From the NCBI GenBank assembly GCA_963830775.1, contig CAWHNT010000055.1:24423-88422 (forward strand): 64,000 nt of DNA, written 5' to 3'. Below are positions 8,329-17,354 of the stretch, one piece after another. The notes beneath the pieces were generated by a model, which was not told the DNA's origin, searched no databases, and saw only the letters and a program-made list of their open reading frames with translations. Within the stretch, counting starts at the first letter, position 1. Every line of letters starts with the position of its first letter. Both the position numbers and the translations under genes were made by a program. This DNA is from CAWHNT01 sp963830775 (GTDB taxonomy: Bacteria; Pseudomonadota; Alphaproteobacteria; Geminicoccales; Geminicoccaceae).

Positions 8329-9636
8329 ATGACCGCATCGAGCGCCGGCACCGCCGAGGTCATCGAGCTTCGCACGCCGCACGTGAACCGCATCGGCGCC
8401 CGCGACCTCTACGAGGTGGGCGAGATCCCGCCTTTGGGCCACGTGCCGCGCAACATGTATGCCTGGGCCATCCGCAAGGAGCGGCAGGGCGAGCCCATCA
8501 GCGCCATGCAGCAGGAGGTGGTCCCGACCCACGAGATCGCCGACGACGAATGCCTCGTCATGGTGATGGCGGCGGGCGTCAACTACAACGGCGTCTGGGC
8601 GGCCCTGGGCAAGCCGGTCTCGATGTTCGACGTCCACAAGCAGCCCTATCACATCGCGGGCTCGGACGCGTCGGGCATCGTCTGGGCCGTGGGCTCGAAG
8701 GTGAAGCGCTGGAAGGTGGGCGACGAGGTCGTCATCCACTGCAACCAGGACGACGGCGACGACGAGGAGTGCAATGGCGGCGAGCCGATGTTCTCGCCCA
8801 GCCAGCGCATCTGGGGCTACGAGACCCCGGACGGCTCCTTCGCCCAGTTCTGCCGCGTCCAGTCCCGCCAGCTCATGCCCAGGCCCAAGCACCTCACCTG
8901 GGAGGAGGCCGGCTGCTACGTCCTGACGCTGGCCACCGCCTACCGGATGCTGTTCGGCCACAGCCCGCACCGCCTCAAGCCCGGCGAGAACGTGCTGGTC
9001 TGGGGTGCCGCCGGCGGGCTGGGCTCGATGGCGATCCAGATCATCGCCGCGTCGGGCGCCAACGCCGTGGCCGTGATCTCCGAGGAGGAGAAGCGCGAGT
9101 TCGTGATGTCCCTGGGTGCGAAGGGGGCCATCAACCGCAAGGGCTTCGACTGCTGGGGCGAGATGCCGGACCCGATGGACCAGGAGGCCTACGGCAAGTG
9201 GGTCTCGGAGGCGCGCAAGTTCGGCAAGGCGATCTGGGAGTTCACCGGCAAGGGCAACGACGTCGACCTCGTCTTCGAGCATCCCGGCGCCTCGACCTTC
9301 CCGGTCTCGGCCCTGGTCTGCAAGCGCGGCGGCATGGTGGTGATCTGCGCCGGCACCACCGGCTACAAGCTCACGGTCGACGCCCGCTACTTGTGGATGC
9401 GGCAGAAGCGCCTCCAGGGCAGCCACTTCGCCAACCTCAAGCAGGCCTCGTCGGCCAACCGCTTCGTCATCAACCGCCAGGTCGACCCCTGCATGAGCGA
9501 GGTCTTCGCCTGGGCCGACATCCCGCGCGCGCACATGAAGATGTGGAAGAACCAGCACAAGCCCGGGAACATGGCGGTGCTGGTCCAGGCCAAGCGGCCG
9601 GGCATGCGGACGCTGGAAGAGGCGGTCGAGGACTAG
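8329..9636 (+). CDS. ccr: Crotonyl-CoA carboxylase/reductase
   Basis: 435-residue NADPH-dependent enzyme of the medium-chain dehydrogenase superfamily that reductively carboxylates crotonyl-CoA to ethylmalonyl-CoA, the defining step of the ethylmalonyl-CoA pathway. The N-terminus (RDLYEVGEIPPLGHVPRNMY) is characteristic of Ccr. The Rossmann motif is VWGAAGGLGSMA, and GYETPDGSFAQF and FEHPGASTFPVS are Ccr-type segments absent from ordinary quinone reductases. The start at 8329 follows CAGGGACAG and gives the usual Ccr length, but the frame is open back to 8017 through an HTH domain. A strong hairpin follows the stop. Confidence 0.95.
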   Translation: MTASSAGTAEVIELRTPHVNRIGARDLYEVGEIPPLGHVPRNMYAWAIRKERQGEPISAMQQEVVPTHEIADDECLVMVMAAGVNYNGVWAALGKPVSMFDVHKQPYHIAGSDASGIVWAVGSKVKRWKVGDEVVIHCNQDDGDDEECNGGEPMFSPSQRIWGYETPDGSFAQFCRVQSRQLMPRPKHLTWEEAGCYVLTLATAYRMLFGHSPHRLKPGENVLVWGAAGGLGSMAIQIIAASGANAVAVISEEEKREFVMSLGAKGAINRKGFDCWGEMPDPMDQEAYGKWVSEARKFGKAIWEFTGKGNDVDLVFEHPGASTFPVSALVCKRGGMVVICAGTTGYKLTVDARYLWMRQKRLQGSHFANLKQASSANRFVINRQVDPCMSEVFAWADIPRAHMKMWKNQHKPGNMAVLVQAKRPGMRTLEEAVED

Positions 9637-9652
9637 CCATCGTCTTGCCGCT

Positions 9653-9686
9653 CCCTCTCCCGCCCGGACGTGGCGGGAGAGGGTTT
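9653..9686 (+). terminator. Hairpin with T-run after ccr
   Basis: Perfect 12-bp stem (9653-9664 with 9672-9683, arms CCCTCTCCCGCC and GGCGGGAGAGGG) around a 7-base loop, followed by TTT. It lies between ccr and mcd and should end or attenuate ccr transcription. The arm also resembles short dispersed palindromes of alphaproteobacteria. Confidence 0.6.
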
Positions 9687-9708
9687 CTCGTGACGTGACG
9701 GAGCGACC

Positions 9709-11376
9709 ATGGCGACACGCCTTGCCGAGCTGCGGCCGCAGCCGGCCGACCTGCTCGACGACACCGCGGCCGCCGTGGCCGCTGCCGACAGCCTGCTGCG
9801 GCAGGCTGTGGACGGCGCCCGCCAGCACTTCTTTACCGGGAAGCGGCTCGACGCTGCTGCCCTGGAGGAGGAGCAGCATTACACCCACGGGCTCGCCTGG
9901 CTCAGGACCTATGTCGAGGCCCTGCGTCAGACCCATGGCTGGGCGGAGCGGCTGCGGGAAGGCGGCCGGCTGGGCGAGCGCGAGCGGCTGATCCTGGAGA
10001 TCGGCTTCGCCGAGTACCTTGCCCGGATCGTCGGCGGCATTCCGATGAGCCAGGTCGAGATCGTCCGCCCGCATGACCTGGGCCTGTCCGAGAAGGCAGC
10101 GGCCGGCTTCCGCACCGAGCCCGTCCGCCGGCTGATCGCCGAGGGTGCGACGGCCGCCAAGAAGGCCCGCCTGGCCGAGCTGATCGCCGAGGGCGAGTTC
10201 GGCGATTGGGGCCTCACCGACGACAGCCTCGACATGGTCCGCGACCAGTTCCGCCGCTTCGCAGAGGACGAGGTTGTCCCGCACGCCCATGGCTGGCACG
10301 AGCGCGACGAGCTGATCCCGCTGCCCATTGTCGAGCATCTCTCGGAGCTTGGCATCTTCGGCCTCACCATTCCCGAGGAGAACGGCGGCCTCGGCATGGG
10401 CAAGGAGGCCATGTGCGTGGTCACCGAGGAGCTCAGCCGCGGCTATATCGGCGTGGGCTCGCTCGGCACCCGCTCGGAGATCGCGGCCGAGCTGATCCGG
10501 CTGGGCGGCACCGACGAGCAGAAGGCGCACTACCTGCCGAAGCTCGCCTCGGGCGAGATCCTGCCCACCGCCGTCTTCACCGAGCCCAATATCGGCTCCG
10601 ACCTCGCCTCGCTCACGACCCGGGCCACGCTGCGGGACGGCTTCTGGCACGTCACCGGTGCCAAGAACTGGATCACGCACGCTGCCCGCGCCGACCTGAT
10701 GACCCTCCTCGTCCGCACCGATCCGAACGAGAAGGGCTATCGCGGCCTCTCCATGCTGCTGGCCGAGAAGCCGCGCGGCACGGACGCCGACGCCTTCCCG
10801 GTCGACGGCCTCACCGGCGGCGAGATCCAGGTCCTCGGCTACCGGGGCATGAAGGAGTACACGCTCTCCTTCGACGGCTTCCGCGTGCCCGAGGCGAACC
10901 TCCTGGGCGGCGTGCCCGGCCAGGGCTTCAAGCAGCTCATGGCCACCTTCGAGAGTGCCCGCATCCAGACCGCCGCCCGCGCCATCGGCGTCGCCCGCAA
11001 CGCGCTGGAACTGGGTTTGCGCTATGCGAGGGAGCGGCAGCAGTTCGGCAAGCCTCTCTTCGCCTTCCCCCGCGTCCACCAGAAGCTGGCCTGGATGGCG
11101 GTGGAGATCATGCTGGCTCGGCAGCTCACGCTCCACGCTGCGCGCGAGAAGGATGCGGATAGGCGGTGTGATCTGGAAGCCGGCCTCGCGAAGCTGCTGG
11201 GGGCGTCGGTTGCCTGGGCCGCGGCTGACAACGCGCTCCAGATCCACGGCGGGAACGGGTACGCGGTGGAGTACCAGATCAGCCGCGTGCTGTGCGACGC
11301 GCGGATCCTCAACATCTTCGAGGGGGCGGCGGAGATCCAGGCGCAGGTGATAGCACGGCGGTTGCTGGAGGGCTGA
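9709..11376 (+). CDS. mcd: (2S)-Methylsuccinyl-CoA dehydrogenase
   Basis: 555-residue FAD acyl-CoA dehydrogenase that oxidises methylsuccinyl-CoA to mesaconyl-CoA. A ~150-residue N-terminal extension ahead of the ACAD fold distinguishes Mcd from ordinary ~380-residue acyl-CoA dehydrogenases. ACAD signatures are FTEPNIGSDLASL near residue 287, WITHAARADL, the FAD segment RQQFGKPLFAF and the C-terminal QIHGGNGYAVEYQISRVLCD. It starts 72 bp after ccr behind a GGAG site; the hairpin between them suggests partial uncoupling. Mesaconyl-CoA hydratase and the lyase steps are not in the window. Confidence 0.9.
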   Translation: MATRLAELRPQPADLLDDTAAAVAAADSLLRQAVDGARQHFFTGKRLDAAALEEEQHYTHGLAWLRTYVEALRQTHGWAERLREGGRLGERERLILEIGFAEYLARIVGGIPMSQVEIVRPHDLGLSEKAAAGFRTEPVRRLIAEGATAAKKARLAELIAEGEFGDWGLTDDSLDMVRDQFRRFAEDEVVPHAHGWHERDELIPLPIVEHLSELGIFGLTIPEENGGLGMGKEAMCVVTEELSRGYIGVGSLGTRSEIAAELIRLGGTDEQKAHYLPKLASGEILPTAVFTEPNIGSDLASLTTRATLRDGFWHVTGAKNWITHAARADLMTLLVRTDPNEKGYRGLSMLLAEKPRGTDADAFPVDGLTGGEIQVLGYRGMKEYTLSFDGFRVPEANLLGGVPGQGFKQLMATFESARIQTAARAIGVARNALELGLRYARERQQFGKPLFAFPRVHQKLAWMAVEIMLARQLTLHAAREKDADRRCDLEAGLAKLLGASVAWAAADNALQIHGGNGYAVEYQISRVLCDARILNIFEGAAEIQAQVIARRLLEG

Positions 11377-11413
11377 GCACGCAAGGCGCCTCAGTGCAGC
11401 AGTAACTGACCAT

Positions 11414-11680
11414 CTACGCGACGGCATGCTCATGCGCCTCCGGCCGCAGCTGGAGAAGCCGACCTTTGGCGAGAGCAATCGCCGCCTCGAGTTCTGCGAG
11501 CGGGAGCTTCCAGACGCCCATGGACGGTTCGGAATAGATCTCGATGGTGGGTCGATCCCGTCCCTCGTCCTGGCTGATCAAGGCAAGGCAGCGGCCGTCG
11601 AGATAGATCTCGGCGACCATGTCCTCGTAGTCCGGGTCGAAGGACACCCGGACGTCAAGATCGTGCCCTTTTGGTGGCAT
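11414..11680 (-). CDS. Small protein, probable immunity partner of the upstream toxin-like protein
   Basis: 88-residue acidic, soluble protein with no named domain that I recognise. It has the look of polymorphic-toxin immunity proteins: an N-terminal beta segment (VRVSFDPDYEDMVAEIYLDG), a middle strand ALISQDEG and a C-terminal helix ending AIALAKGRLLQL. It begins 2 bp after the stop of the toxin-like gene, indicating a co-transcribed pair. Immunity function is inferred from context and composition, not from a recognised family. Confidence 0.55.
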   Translation of the reverse strand: MPPKGHDLDVRVSFDPDYEDMVAEIYLDGRCLALISQDEGRDRPTIEIYSEPSMGVWKLPLAELEAAIALAKGRLLQLRPEAHEHAVA

Positions 11681-11682
11681 GA

Positions 11683-11967
11683 TCAGGGCTCCAGGAATGA
11701 GTAGAAGGCTCCGTCTCGGTCGTATCGCACGCCCCGTCCGTCAACCGCAATGACGTCCATGCCACCGCGTCGGTTCGGCTTCCGAACGGCGCGAGGACCG
11801 ACGAGAGTCTCGCGCACGATCTGCTCGCCCAACCGGTTCAGCTCCGTCGCCGTCGTAGCGCGGGTAGTAAAGGCCGAGCCCTGGCGGGCTGCATGCTTCT
11901 GCAACGCGGCCTGCCCTGGTAGCCGGGTCTGGCTCCAGCGCCGCTCGGAGATGCGCGCTGAGCTCAC
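11683..11967 (-). CDS. Stand-alone polymorphic-toxin C-terminal-like protein
   Basis: About 94 residues from a GTG at 11967 preceded by GGGGTGAG. The core (ALQKHAARQGSAF, then LNRLGEQIVRETL and the tail DGRGVRYDRDGAFYSFLEP) resembles the extreme C-terminal toxin modules of Rhs/CdiA-type proteins; the match is from memory. No delivery domain precedes it. It begins just after the ABC permease stop (9 bp), so it may be transcribed with that operon. Activity is unknown; such modules are often nucleases. The start codon is uncertain. Confidence 0.5.
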   Translation of the reverse strand: MSSARISERRWSQTRLPGQAALQKHAARQGSAFTTRATTATELNRLGEQIVRETLVGPRAVRKPNRRGGMDVIAVDGRGVRYDRDGAFYSFLEP

Positions 11968-11975
11968 CTCACCCC

Positions 11976-13119
11976 TCAATCCAACGTCCGCCGATACCGC
12001 ACCATCGCGAACGTCCCCGCCGCCAGCAGGAACAGCAGCAGCGGCCACACGTCCGGCCAGATCTCCGCCGGACCCGTCCCTTTCAGCATGATGCCGCGGA
12101 CGATGCGCAGGAAGTGGGTCAGCGGCAGGACCTCGCCGATCGCCTGCGCCCATGCCGGCATGCCGCGGAAGGGGAACATGAAGCCCGAGAGCAGGATCGA
12201 GGGCAGGAAGAAGAAGAAGGTCATCTGCATCGCCTGCAGCTGGTTGCGGGCGAGGGTGGAGAAGGTGAAGCCGACGGTGAGGTTGGCCAGGATGTAGAGG
12301 AGGAGGGCGCCGGCCAGGAGCCAGAAGGAGCCCAGCATGGGCACGCCGAAGAGGAGGGTGGCGGCGGCCAGGACCACGGCCACCTGGATCCAGCCGACCA
12401 GCATGTAGGGCAGGATCTTGCCGATCATCACCTCGAACGGGCGGACCGGCATGGCCAGCAGGTTCTCCATCGTCCCGCGCTCCTGCTCGCGGGTGACGGC
12501 AAGGGCGGTCATCAGCACCATGGTCATGGTGAGGATGACGCCCAGCAGGCCGGGGACGATGTTGTAGGCGGTGATCCCCTCCGGGTTGTAGCGCCGGTGC
12601 AGCCTGATCTCGAGCGGCCGGCGGCGCCGCCGTCCTCTCCAGAGAGCCTACGAGGTCGTGGCGCAAGGCCGTGGTGTCGAGCTGGTCGAGGGCGCTGACG
12701 GCCGTGCTCACCGCCAGCGGGTCGGAGCCGTCGGCCTCGACCAGGACCAGGGCCTGCTCGCCGCGCAGGAGCTTACGGCTGAAGTCCTCGGGGATCGTGA
12801 CGACGAAGAGGGCCCGGCCCGCCGCGATCGCCTGCTCGGTCTCGGCCTCGCTGCCGACCACGCCCACGAGGTCGAAATAGGCGGAGTTGCGTAAGGCCGC
12901 GAGCAGGCTGCGCGCCTCGGGGCCGGGGTCGCGGAGCTGGACCATGGTCGGCAGGTGCTTGGGGTCGGTGTTGATGGCGTAGCCGAAGAGGAGGAGCTGG
13001 ATGATCGGGATGCCGACGATCATCCCGAAGGTGAGCCGGTCCCGGCGCATCTGGATCAGCTCCTTCAGGAGCATGGCCACGATCCGGCCGAGGCTCTCGG
13101 GCAGGCGCATGGGGCTCAC
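11976..13119 (-). CDS. ABC-2 type transporter permease (frameshifted)
   Basis: Membrane subunit of the exporter, about 380 residues after correcting one frameshift. The first half, from a GTG overlapping the ATPase stop as GTGA (an ATG lies at 13110), has LLKELIQMRRDRLTFGMIVG and a soluble periplasmic region. The second half, in the next frame, has the ABC-2 membrane domain: REQERGTMENLLAMPVRPFE, then several transmembrane helices and a C-terminal YRRTLD. The frame changes in a GC-rich run at about 12615-12632; total length is 3n+1, so one extra base explains it. YbhS/YbhR-like, but only one permease is present, so it may act as a homodimer. Confidence 0.8.
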
Positions 13120-14036
13120 GCCTTGCCGCGGTAGGGTGCCATCAGGTGGATGAAGATGTCCTCGAGCGAGGGCTCGACCCGCTCCCAGGTGAAGCGCTGG
13201 TCGCGGCGCCAGGGGGCGATCGCGGCCTCGACCAGGTCGCTGTGCTCGCCGCTGACATGGAGGCTGGTGCCGAAGAGGGCGGTGCGCACGCCCTGGGCAC
13301 CGGCGAGGGCGGCACTCAGCTCCCGCAGGCCTTCGCCGGAGGCACGCCAGGTGGTGAGGCCGGCACCGGCCACGACCTCGCGCACCGTGCCCTGGGTCAG
13401 GAGCGTGCCGTAGGCGAGATAGACGATCCGGTCGCAGCGCTCGGCCTCGTCCATGTAGTGGGTGCTGACCAGCACCGTGATCCCGCGCGCCGCCAGCTTG
13501 TGGATCTCCTCCCAGAAGTCGCGCCGGGCCTGGGGGTCGACGCCGGCCGTGGGCTCGTCCAGCAGGAGGAGGCGGGGCTCGTGCATCATGCAGGCGGCCA
13601 GCGCCAGCCGCTGCTTCCAGCCTCCGGAGAGCTGGCCCGCGAGCTGGTGCTGCCGGCTCGTGAGGCCCAGGCCGTCCAGCGTGACCCGCACCCGCATCGC
13701 CCGGCCCTCCAGCGCGTAGAGCCGGCCCACGAAATCGAGGTTCTCGCGGATGGTCAGGTCTTCGTAGAAGCTGAAGCGCTGGGTCATGTAGCCGACCTGG
13801 TGCCGGATCGCGTCGCTCTGGCGGACGATGTCGAGCCCGAGGCAGGTGCCCGTACCGCCGTCCGGGCGGAGCAGCCCGCAGAGCATGCGGATGGTCGTGG
13901 TCTTGCCGCTGCCGTTGGGCCCGAGAAAGCCCCAGACCTGCCCTGCCGGCACCTGCATCGACAGGCTCTCGACCACGGTGCGCTGGCCGAAGCGCTTGGT
14001 GAGCCCGTGGACGTCGATGGCGAGCGGCGGGCTCAT
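13116..14036 (-). CDS. ABC transporter ATP-binding protein (YbhF-like)
   Basis: 306-residue ABC-2 exporter ATPase. Walker A GPNGSGKTTT is near residue 39, the signature LSGGWKQRLALA (a slight variant of LSGGQ) near 140, Walker B RLLLLDEPTAGVD near 160 and the H-loop STHYMDE near 194. A C-terminal domain of ~80 residues follows. It overlaps the HlyD gene by ATGA and the permease by GTGA, so the operon is tightly coupled. E. coli YbhF carries two ATPase domains; this one has a single domain. Confidence 0.92.
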   Translation of the reverse strand: MSPPLAIDVHGLTKRFGQRTVVESLSMQVPAGQVWGFLGPNGSGKTTTIRMLCGLLRPDGGTGTCLGLDIVRQSDAIRHQVGYMTQRFSFYEDLTIRENLDFVGRLYALEGRAMRVRVTLDGLGLTSRQHQLAGQLSGGWKQRLALAACMMHEPRLLLLDEPTAGVDPQARRDFWEEIHKLAARGITVLVSTHYMDEAERCDRIVYLAYGTLLTQGTVREVVAGAGLTTWRASGEGLRELSAALAGAQGVRTALFGTSLHVSGEHSDLVEAAIAPWRRDQRFTWERVEPSLEDIFIHLMAPYRGKA

Positions 14037-14971
14037 GGCAGCCGCACCTCGACCGGCTGGCCGGGGCGCAGCACGGTGCCGGCCGGCAGCCGCGCCTCGG
14101 CTATGACGACCAGCTTCGCCCTTGCCTCGAGGCTGAAGATCACGGGCGGGGTGAACTCGACCTCGTCGGCGACGAAGCCGAGGGTGGCCACAAGGTCGGG
14201 AGGGCAGCCGTCGCAGGTGACGGCGACCGGCTTGCCGGGTGCGAGTTCGGAGAGCCTTCCTTGCGGGACGAAGAAGCGGACCTTCAAGGCGTCCGGCGGC
14301 AGGAGGCGCAGCACGGCCCCGCCGGCGGGTGCCCGCTCGCCCGCAAAGCGCACCAGCTGCTCGACCCGGGCCGTTACCCGGCTCACCACGACCCGCTCGT
14401 CGAGCTCCCACTGCGCCTGACGGAGCTGGGCTTCGAGAGCGGCCACGGCCGCCCGCTGCGCCTCAATCTGGTCGGCGCGCGCCGGGAGCCGGGCCAAGTC
14501 CAGGCTCGCCTCCAGCTCGGCGATCCGGGCCCGGGCGGTGCCCAGGCTCATTGTCGCCTGCTCGAGCGAGCGCCGGTCGCCGGCACGGGTCTTCACGAGC
14601 CGCTCGGCCCGGCTCGTCTCGGCCTGGGCGAAGGCCTCCTCAGCCCGCACCCGTGCGAGCTGGGCCTCGAGCTCGCGGATTTCTTCGGGCCGCTTGCCGG
14701 TCATGAGGTCGGCCAGGCGGGCGCGGGCCTCCGCCAGCCGGGCCTGCACGTCGGCGAGGCGGGCCGCCTGGTCGGTGGTGTCGAGGCGGAACAGCACCGT
14801 TCCAGGCTCGACCGCATCGCCCTCCCGGACCTCGACCCGTTCCAGCCAGCCCGCCTCCGGTGCGGCCACGATCACGTCCTCAGCCTCGACATAGCCGGGC
14901 AGGGCGGCCGGCTCCTCAGGTGCGTCGCATCCGGCCAGGAGGACGAGCAGCGCCAGAGCGGCCGCCCTCAT
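14033..14971 (-). CDS. HlyD-family adaptor lipoprotein (YbhG-like)
   Basis: 312-residue periplasmic adaptor with a lipoprotein signal: hydrophobic ALALLVLLAG then C at residue ~15 (lipobox LLAGC). The biotinyl-lipoyl half EAGWLERVEVREGDAVEPGT is at ~50-70, followed by a long coiled-coil hairpin (~80-200) and a second lipoyl/beta-barrel region. It links the ABC exporter to an outer-membrane channel. It overlaps both the TetR gene and the ATPase gene by four bases. Confidence 0.9.
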   Translation of the reverse strand: MRAAALALLVLLAGCDAPEEPAALPGYVEAEDVIVAAPEAGWLERVEVREGDAVEPGTVLFRLDTTDQAARLADVQARLAEARARLADLMTGKRPEEIRELEAQLARVRAEEAFAQAETSRAERLVKTRAGDRRSLEQATMSLGTARARIAELEASLDLARLPARADQIEAQRAAVAALEAQLRQAQWELDERVVVSRVTARVEQLVRFAGERAPAGGAVLRLLPPDALKVRFFVPQGRLSELAPGKPVAVTCDGCPPDLVATLGFVADEVEFTPPVIFSLEARAKLVVIAEARLPAGTVLRPGQPVEVRLP

Positions 14972-15609
14972 GGCCGCTCATCCACGGCAAGGCCGCGCAG
15001 GAAGATGTCGAGATGCGTGCGCAGCAGCGCTTCGGGATCGAGGGCGGGTGCGTCGGGCCGGGCGAAGCAGGTCTGCCAGATGGCGGCGAACAGGACGGGT
15101 GCCACGAACAGGCGGGCCGCCGTGGCCGGGTCGACCGGCCTGAGCTCGCCGCGCTCGATGCCGCGGGCGATGATCCCGGCCAGGAGGGCGACGCCGCGGT
15201 CGATCACCCGGCGGCGGTAGCGCTCGGCAAAGGCCGGGAAGTTCGTGGCTTCGGCGATGACGAGCTTGGGGAAGGCCACGATCCGCTCGTGGCGCAGCAC
15301 CCGTGCCACCATCCGCGCGATCGTCCGCAGGAGGAGGGCCGAGGACCCGGGCCATCGTGCCGCCAGTCGCTCGACCCGCTCGATCCGGGGCAGGATCGCG
15401 GCGTCGATCAGGGCCTCCAGGAGCGCTTCCTTGCTCGGGAAATAGAGGTAGAGCGTACCCTTGCTCACCCCGGCACGGGCGGCGATCTCGTCCAGCCTGG
15501 CGGCGGTGAAGCCTTTCTCGGTGAAGACGGAGAGAGCCGCCTCGAGCAGCTCCTGCGGCCGCGCCTCGCGACGGCGCCGCCAGCGGGCGGGGCGTATGTC
15601 CTGATCCAT
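14968..15609 (-). CDS. TetR-family regulator (CecR-like)
   Basis: 213-residue repressor; the N-terminal HTH at ~20-65 reads LLEAALSVFTEKGFTAARLD then IAARAGVSKGTLYLYFPSKE, a textbook TetR motif. The rest is the helical ligand/dimer domain. It is the first gene of a TetR-HlyD-ATPase-permease operon with the same order as E. coli cecR-ybhGFSR, and a palindromic operator lies 8 bp upstream of the start. Autorepression with induction by an exported compound is the likely scheme. Confidence 0.93.
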   Translation of the reverse strand: MDQDIRPARWRRRREARPQELLEAALSVFTEKGFTAARLDEIAARAGVSKGTLYLYFPSKEALLEALIDAAILPRIERVERLAARWPGSSALLLRTIARMVARVLRHERIVAFPKLVIAEATNFPAFAERYRRRVIDRGVALLAGIIARGIERGELRPVDPATAARLFVAPVLFAAIWQTCFARPDAPALDPEALLRTHLDIFLRGLAVDERP

Positions 15610-15617
15610 GTTCGTTC

Positions 15618-15635
15618 TAACTGACTGGTCAGTTA
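15618..15635. promoter_or_regulatory. TetR operator
   Basis: Near-perfect palindrome TAACTGAC-TG-GTCAGTTA immediately upstream of the TetR start, embedded in an AT-richer stretch (TTATTAATTAGCATTA) that should hold the promoter. Sites of the form ACTGACnnGTCAGT are typical of this regulator class. Confidence 0.75.
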
Positions 15636-15764
15636 TTAATTAGCATTAGCTGGGCCTGCCTGTCGAGCCCGCATCGTCCAGCGCAGAGCATCCTGCTTGC
15701 CCCGCCGCCGGGCCGGCGCTAACAGCGCTGGCCCAACGCGAGGCCCTGCAGCGGAGAGGCAAGG

Positions 15765-16010
15765 ATGGCTGAGACCGGCGGCGTAGCCGCTGATCGTCTG
15801 CGCTCGTTCATCGAGCGGCTCGAGAACCTGGAGGAGGAGAAGCGCGCCGTGCAGGACCAGCTGAAGGAGGTCCTCTCGGAGGCGAAAGGCGAAGGCTACG
15901 ACACCAAGGTCTTGCGCCAGCTTCTGCGCCTGCGCCGGATGAAGCCCCATATGCGGGCGGAGCAGGACGAGCTGCTGGAGGTCTACAAGGCGGCACTCGG
16001 GATGCTGTGA
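15765..16010 (+). CDS. gapR: GapR-family DNA-binding protein (DUF2312/UPF0335)
   Basis: 81-residue alphaproteobacterial nucleoid-associated protein. GapR binds overtwisted AT-rich DNA ahead of replication and transcription. The sequence has the family layout: ADRLRSFIERLENLEEEKRA coiled coil, then KEVLSEAKGEGYDTKVLRQL and the basic LLRLRRMKPHMRAEQDE. It starts behind GGAGAGG. Divergent from the TetR operon; no functional link to neighbours. Confidence 0.92.
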   Translation: MAETGGVAADRLRSFIERLENLEEEKRAVQDQLKEVLSEAKGEGYDTKVLRQLLRLRRMKPHMRAEQDELLEVYKAALGML

Positions 16011-16165
16011 CCGGCCGATGACGGGCCGTGGACCGACTGAGCGCGTAGCCGCCGGACCACACAAGCGGGCCGAGTGCGGCGGCCCGATTTTGTTTGCTGC
16101 CCGGCCAGCTACACTGGGCGGCGGAGCGCAGGCGGGAAAGGTCTCATGGCCTGCGGGAGATTGCG

Positions 16166-17311
16166 ATGATCGCAAGACGGCTTCTCGGCACGACGGCGCT
16201 GGTCGGGGTCGGCCTGCTGCCGGCCACGGCCGGAGCTGCCGACGGTGCAGCCGGGTGGTGCCCTGGACGTGAAGGTCTCGGGCTTCGCCCGCTTCCTCAC
16301 GGTCGGGGCGAGCGCGACGACTGTCCGGCTCGACGAGAGCAGAGCACCGGGCTCGACTTCTCAACGACACCGAGGTGCATGTCGAGGTGAAGGGCAGGCA
16401 TGAGCTACTGGGCTCGGGTATGGCGGCACGATCGAGCTCGAGGGTGATACCAGCGCGCACCGACAATAGCGACGAGACCTGGCTCTTCCTGAAGGGCGGC
16501 TGGGGCGAGGTTCAGCTCGGCGACGACGGACGGTGTGGCCGATGTGGACGGGCATGTTGGTGAGTGCTGCCAGCATGTCGGTGGCATCGGCACGGACGGG
16601 CTCGAGGGGGATGTCAGTGGGAGGAGTTCGCCGGCGGGATGAAGACCTACGAGGCCGATCGGCACCAGCGAGCGCCACCAAGATCCGCTACATCTGCTCG
16701 CCGAAGAGCGGCTTCCAGCGTCGGTTTGAGCTACACGCCCGAACCTGGACGAGATCGGCAGCGGCTCGGGCAATGGCGACTCGCTGGCCACTCAAGGATG
16801 TCGAGGCCGGCGATGTCGGCGAGGGTGCGATCGACTATGCGAGACTCAGTTCGGCGGACTCGGCGTCTCGGTCGATGGCCTGACTGGGCTTTATGGCGAC
16901 ATCAAGAACGAGGACGAGGCCGGTGGCGACGATTTCTGGGCAGTGGCAGGGCGGGTGCGGTCCTCGAGTGTGGTCGGGTTCAAGATCGGCGGCTCCTACC
17001 AGGAGGAGGAGGCGGGTGGCACTCGAGGTCGATGTGGTTCTCGGCCGGCATCTCGCCGCCGATTTCGGCTCGGCTTCCTCCTCGCCCTCACCTACGGCCA
17101 GCACCTCGACACGGACGGAGCTCGACGGTCAACGGCAACGAGCTCGACGAGCCCTGGACCTCGTCATTCTGTCCGGGACAGTGCCGCTGATGCCGGGGCT
17201 GACGCTGGACGGCGATCGTGGGCTACTTCGACAACGACGTGAAGGACGGGGACGGGCCCAGCGGGGACAATGGCTGGCAGGCGATCGGCCCGGCTGGGCC
17301 TCGAGTTCTGA
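16166..17311 (+). pseudogene. Decayed porin, tandem copy of the downstream gene
   Basis: Begins with a signal-peptide-like MIARRLLGTTALVGVGLLPA and is recognisably similar along its length to the gene at 17355, but multiple small insertions and deletions scatter its reading frame. The first is within ~80 bases, where one extra base disrupts the ATVQPGGALD-like segment. Later pieces such as KDVEAGDVGEGAIDYA and a terminal GLEF-stop survive in different frames. It is too damaged for sequencing error alone and is best read as a dead duplicate. Confidence 0.8.
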
Positions 17312-17354
17312 GCCCGCCCGCGGCCGGTCAAGCCGGGTGGAGGGAGTGCGAGGC

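Noticed and set aside
7990..11478. A very long open frame on the minus strand opposite ccr and mcd
   Set aside because: It is the antisense of two well-recognised enzymes; GC-rich codon bias leaves stop-free frames on the opposite strand and the translation has no domain.
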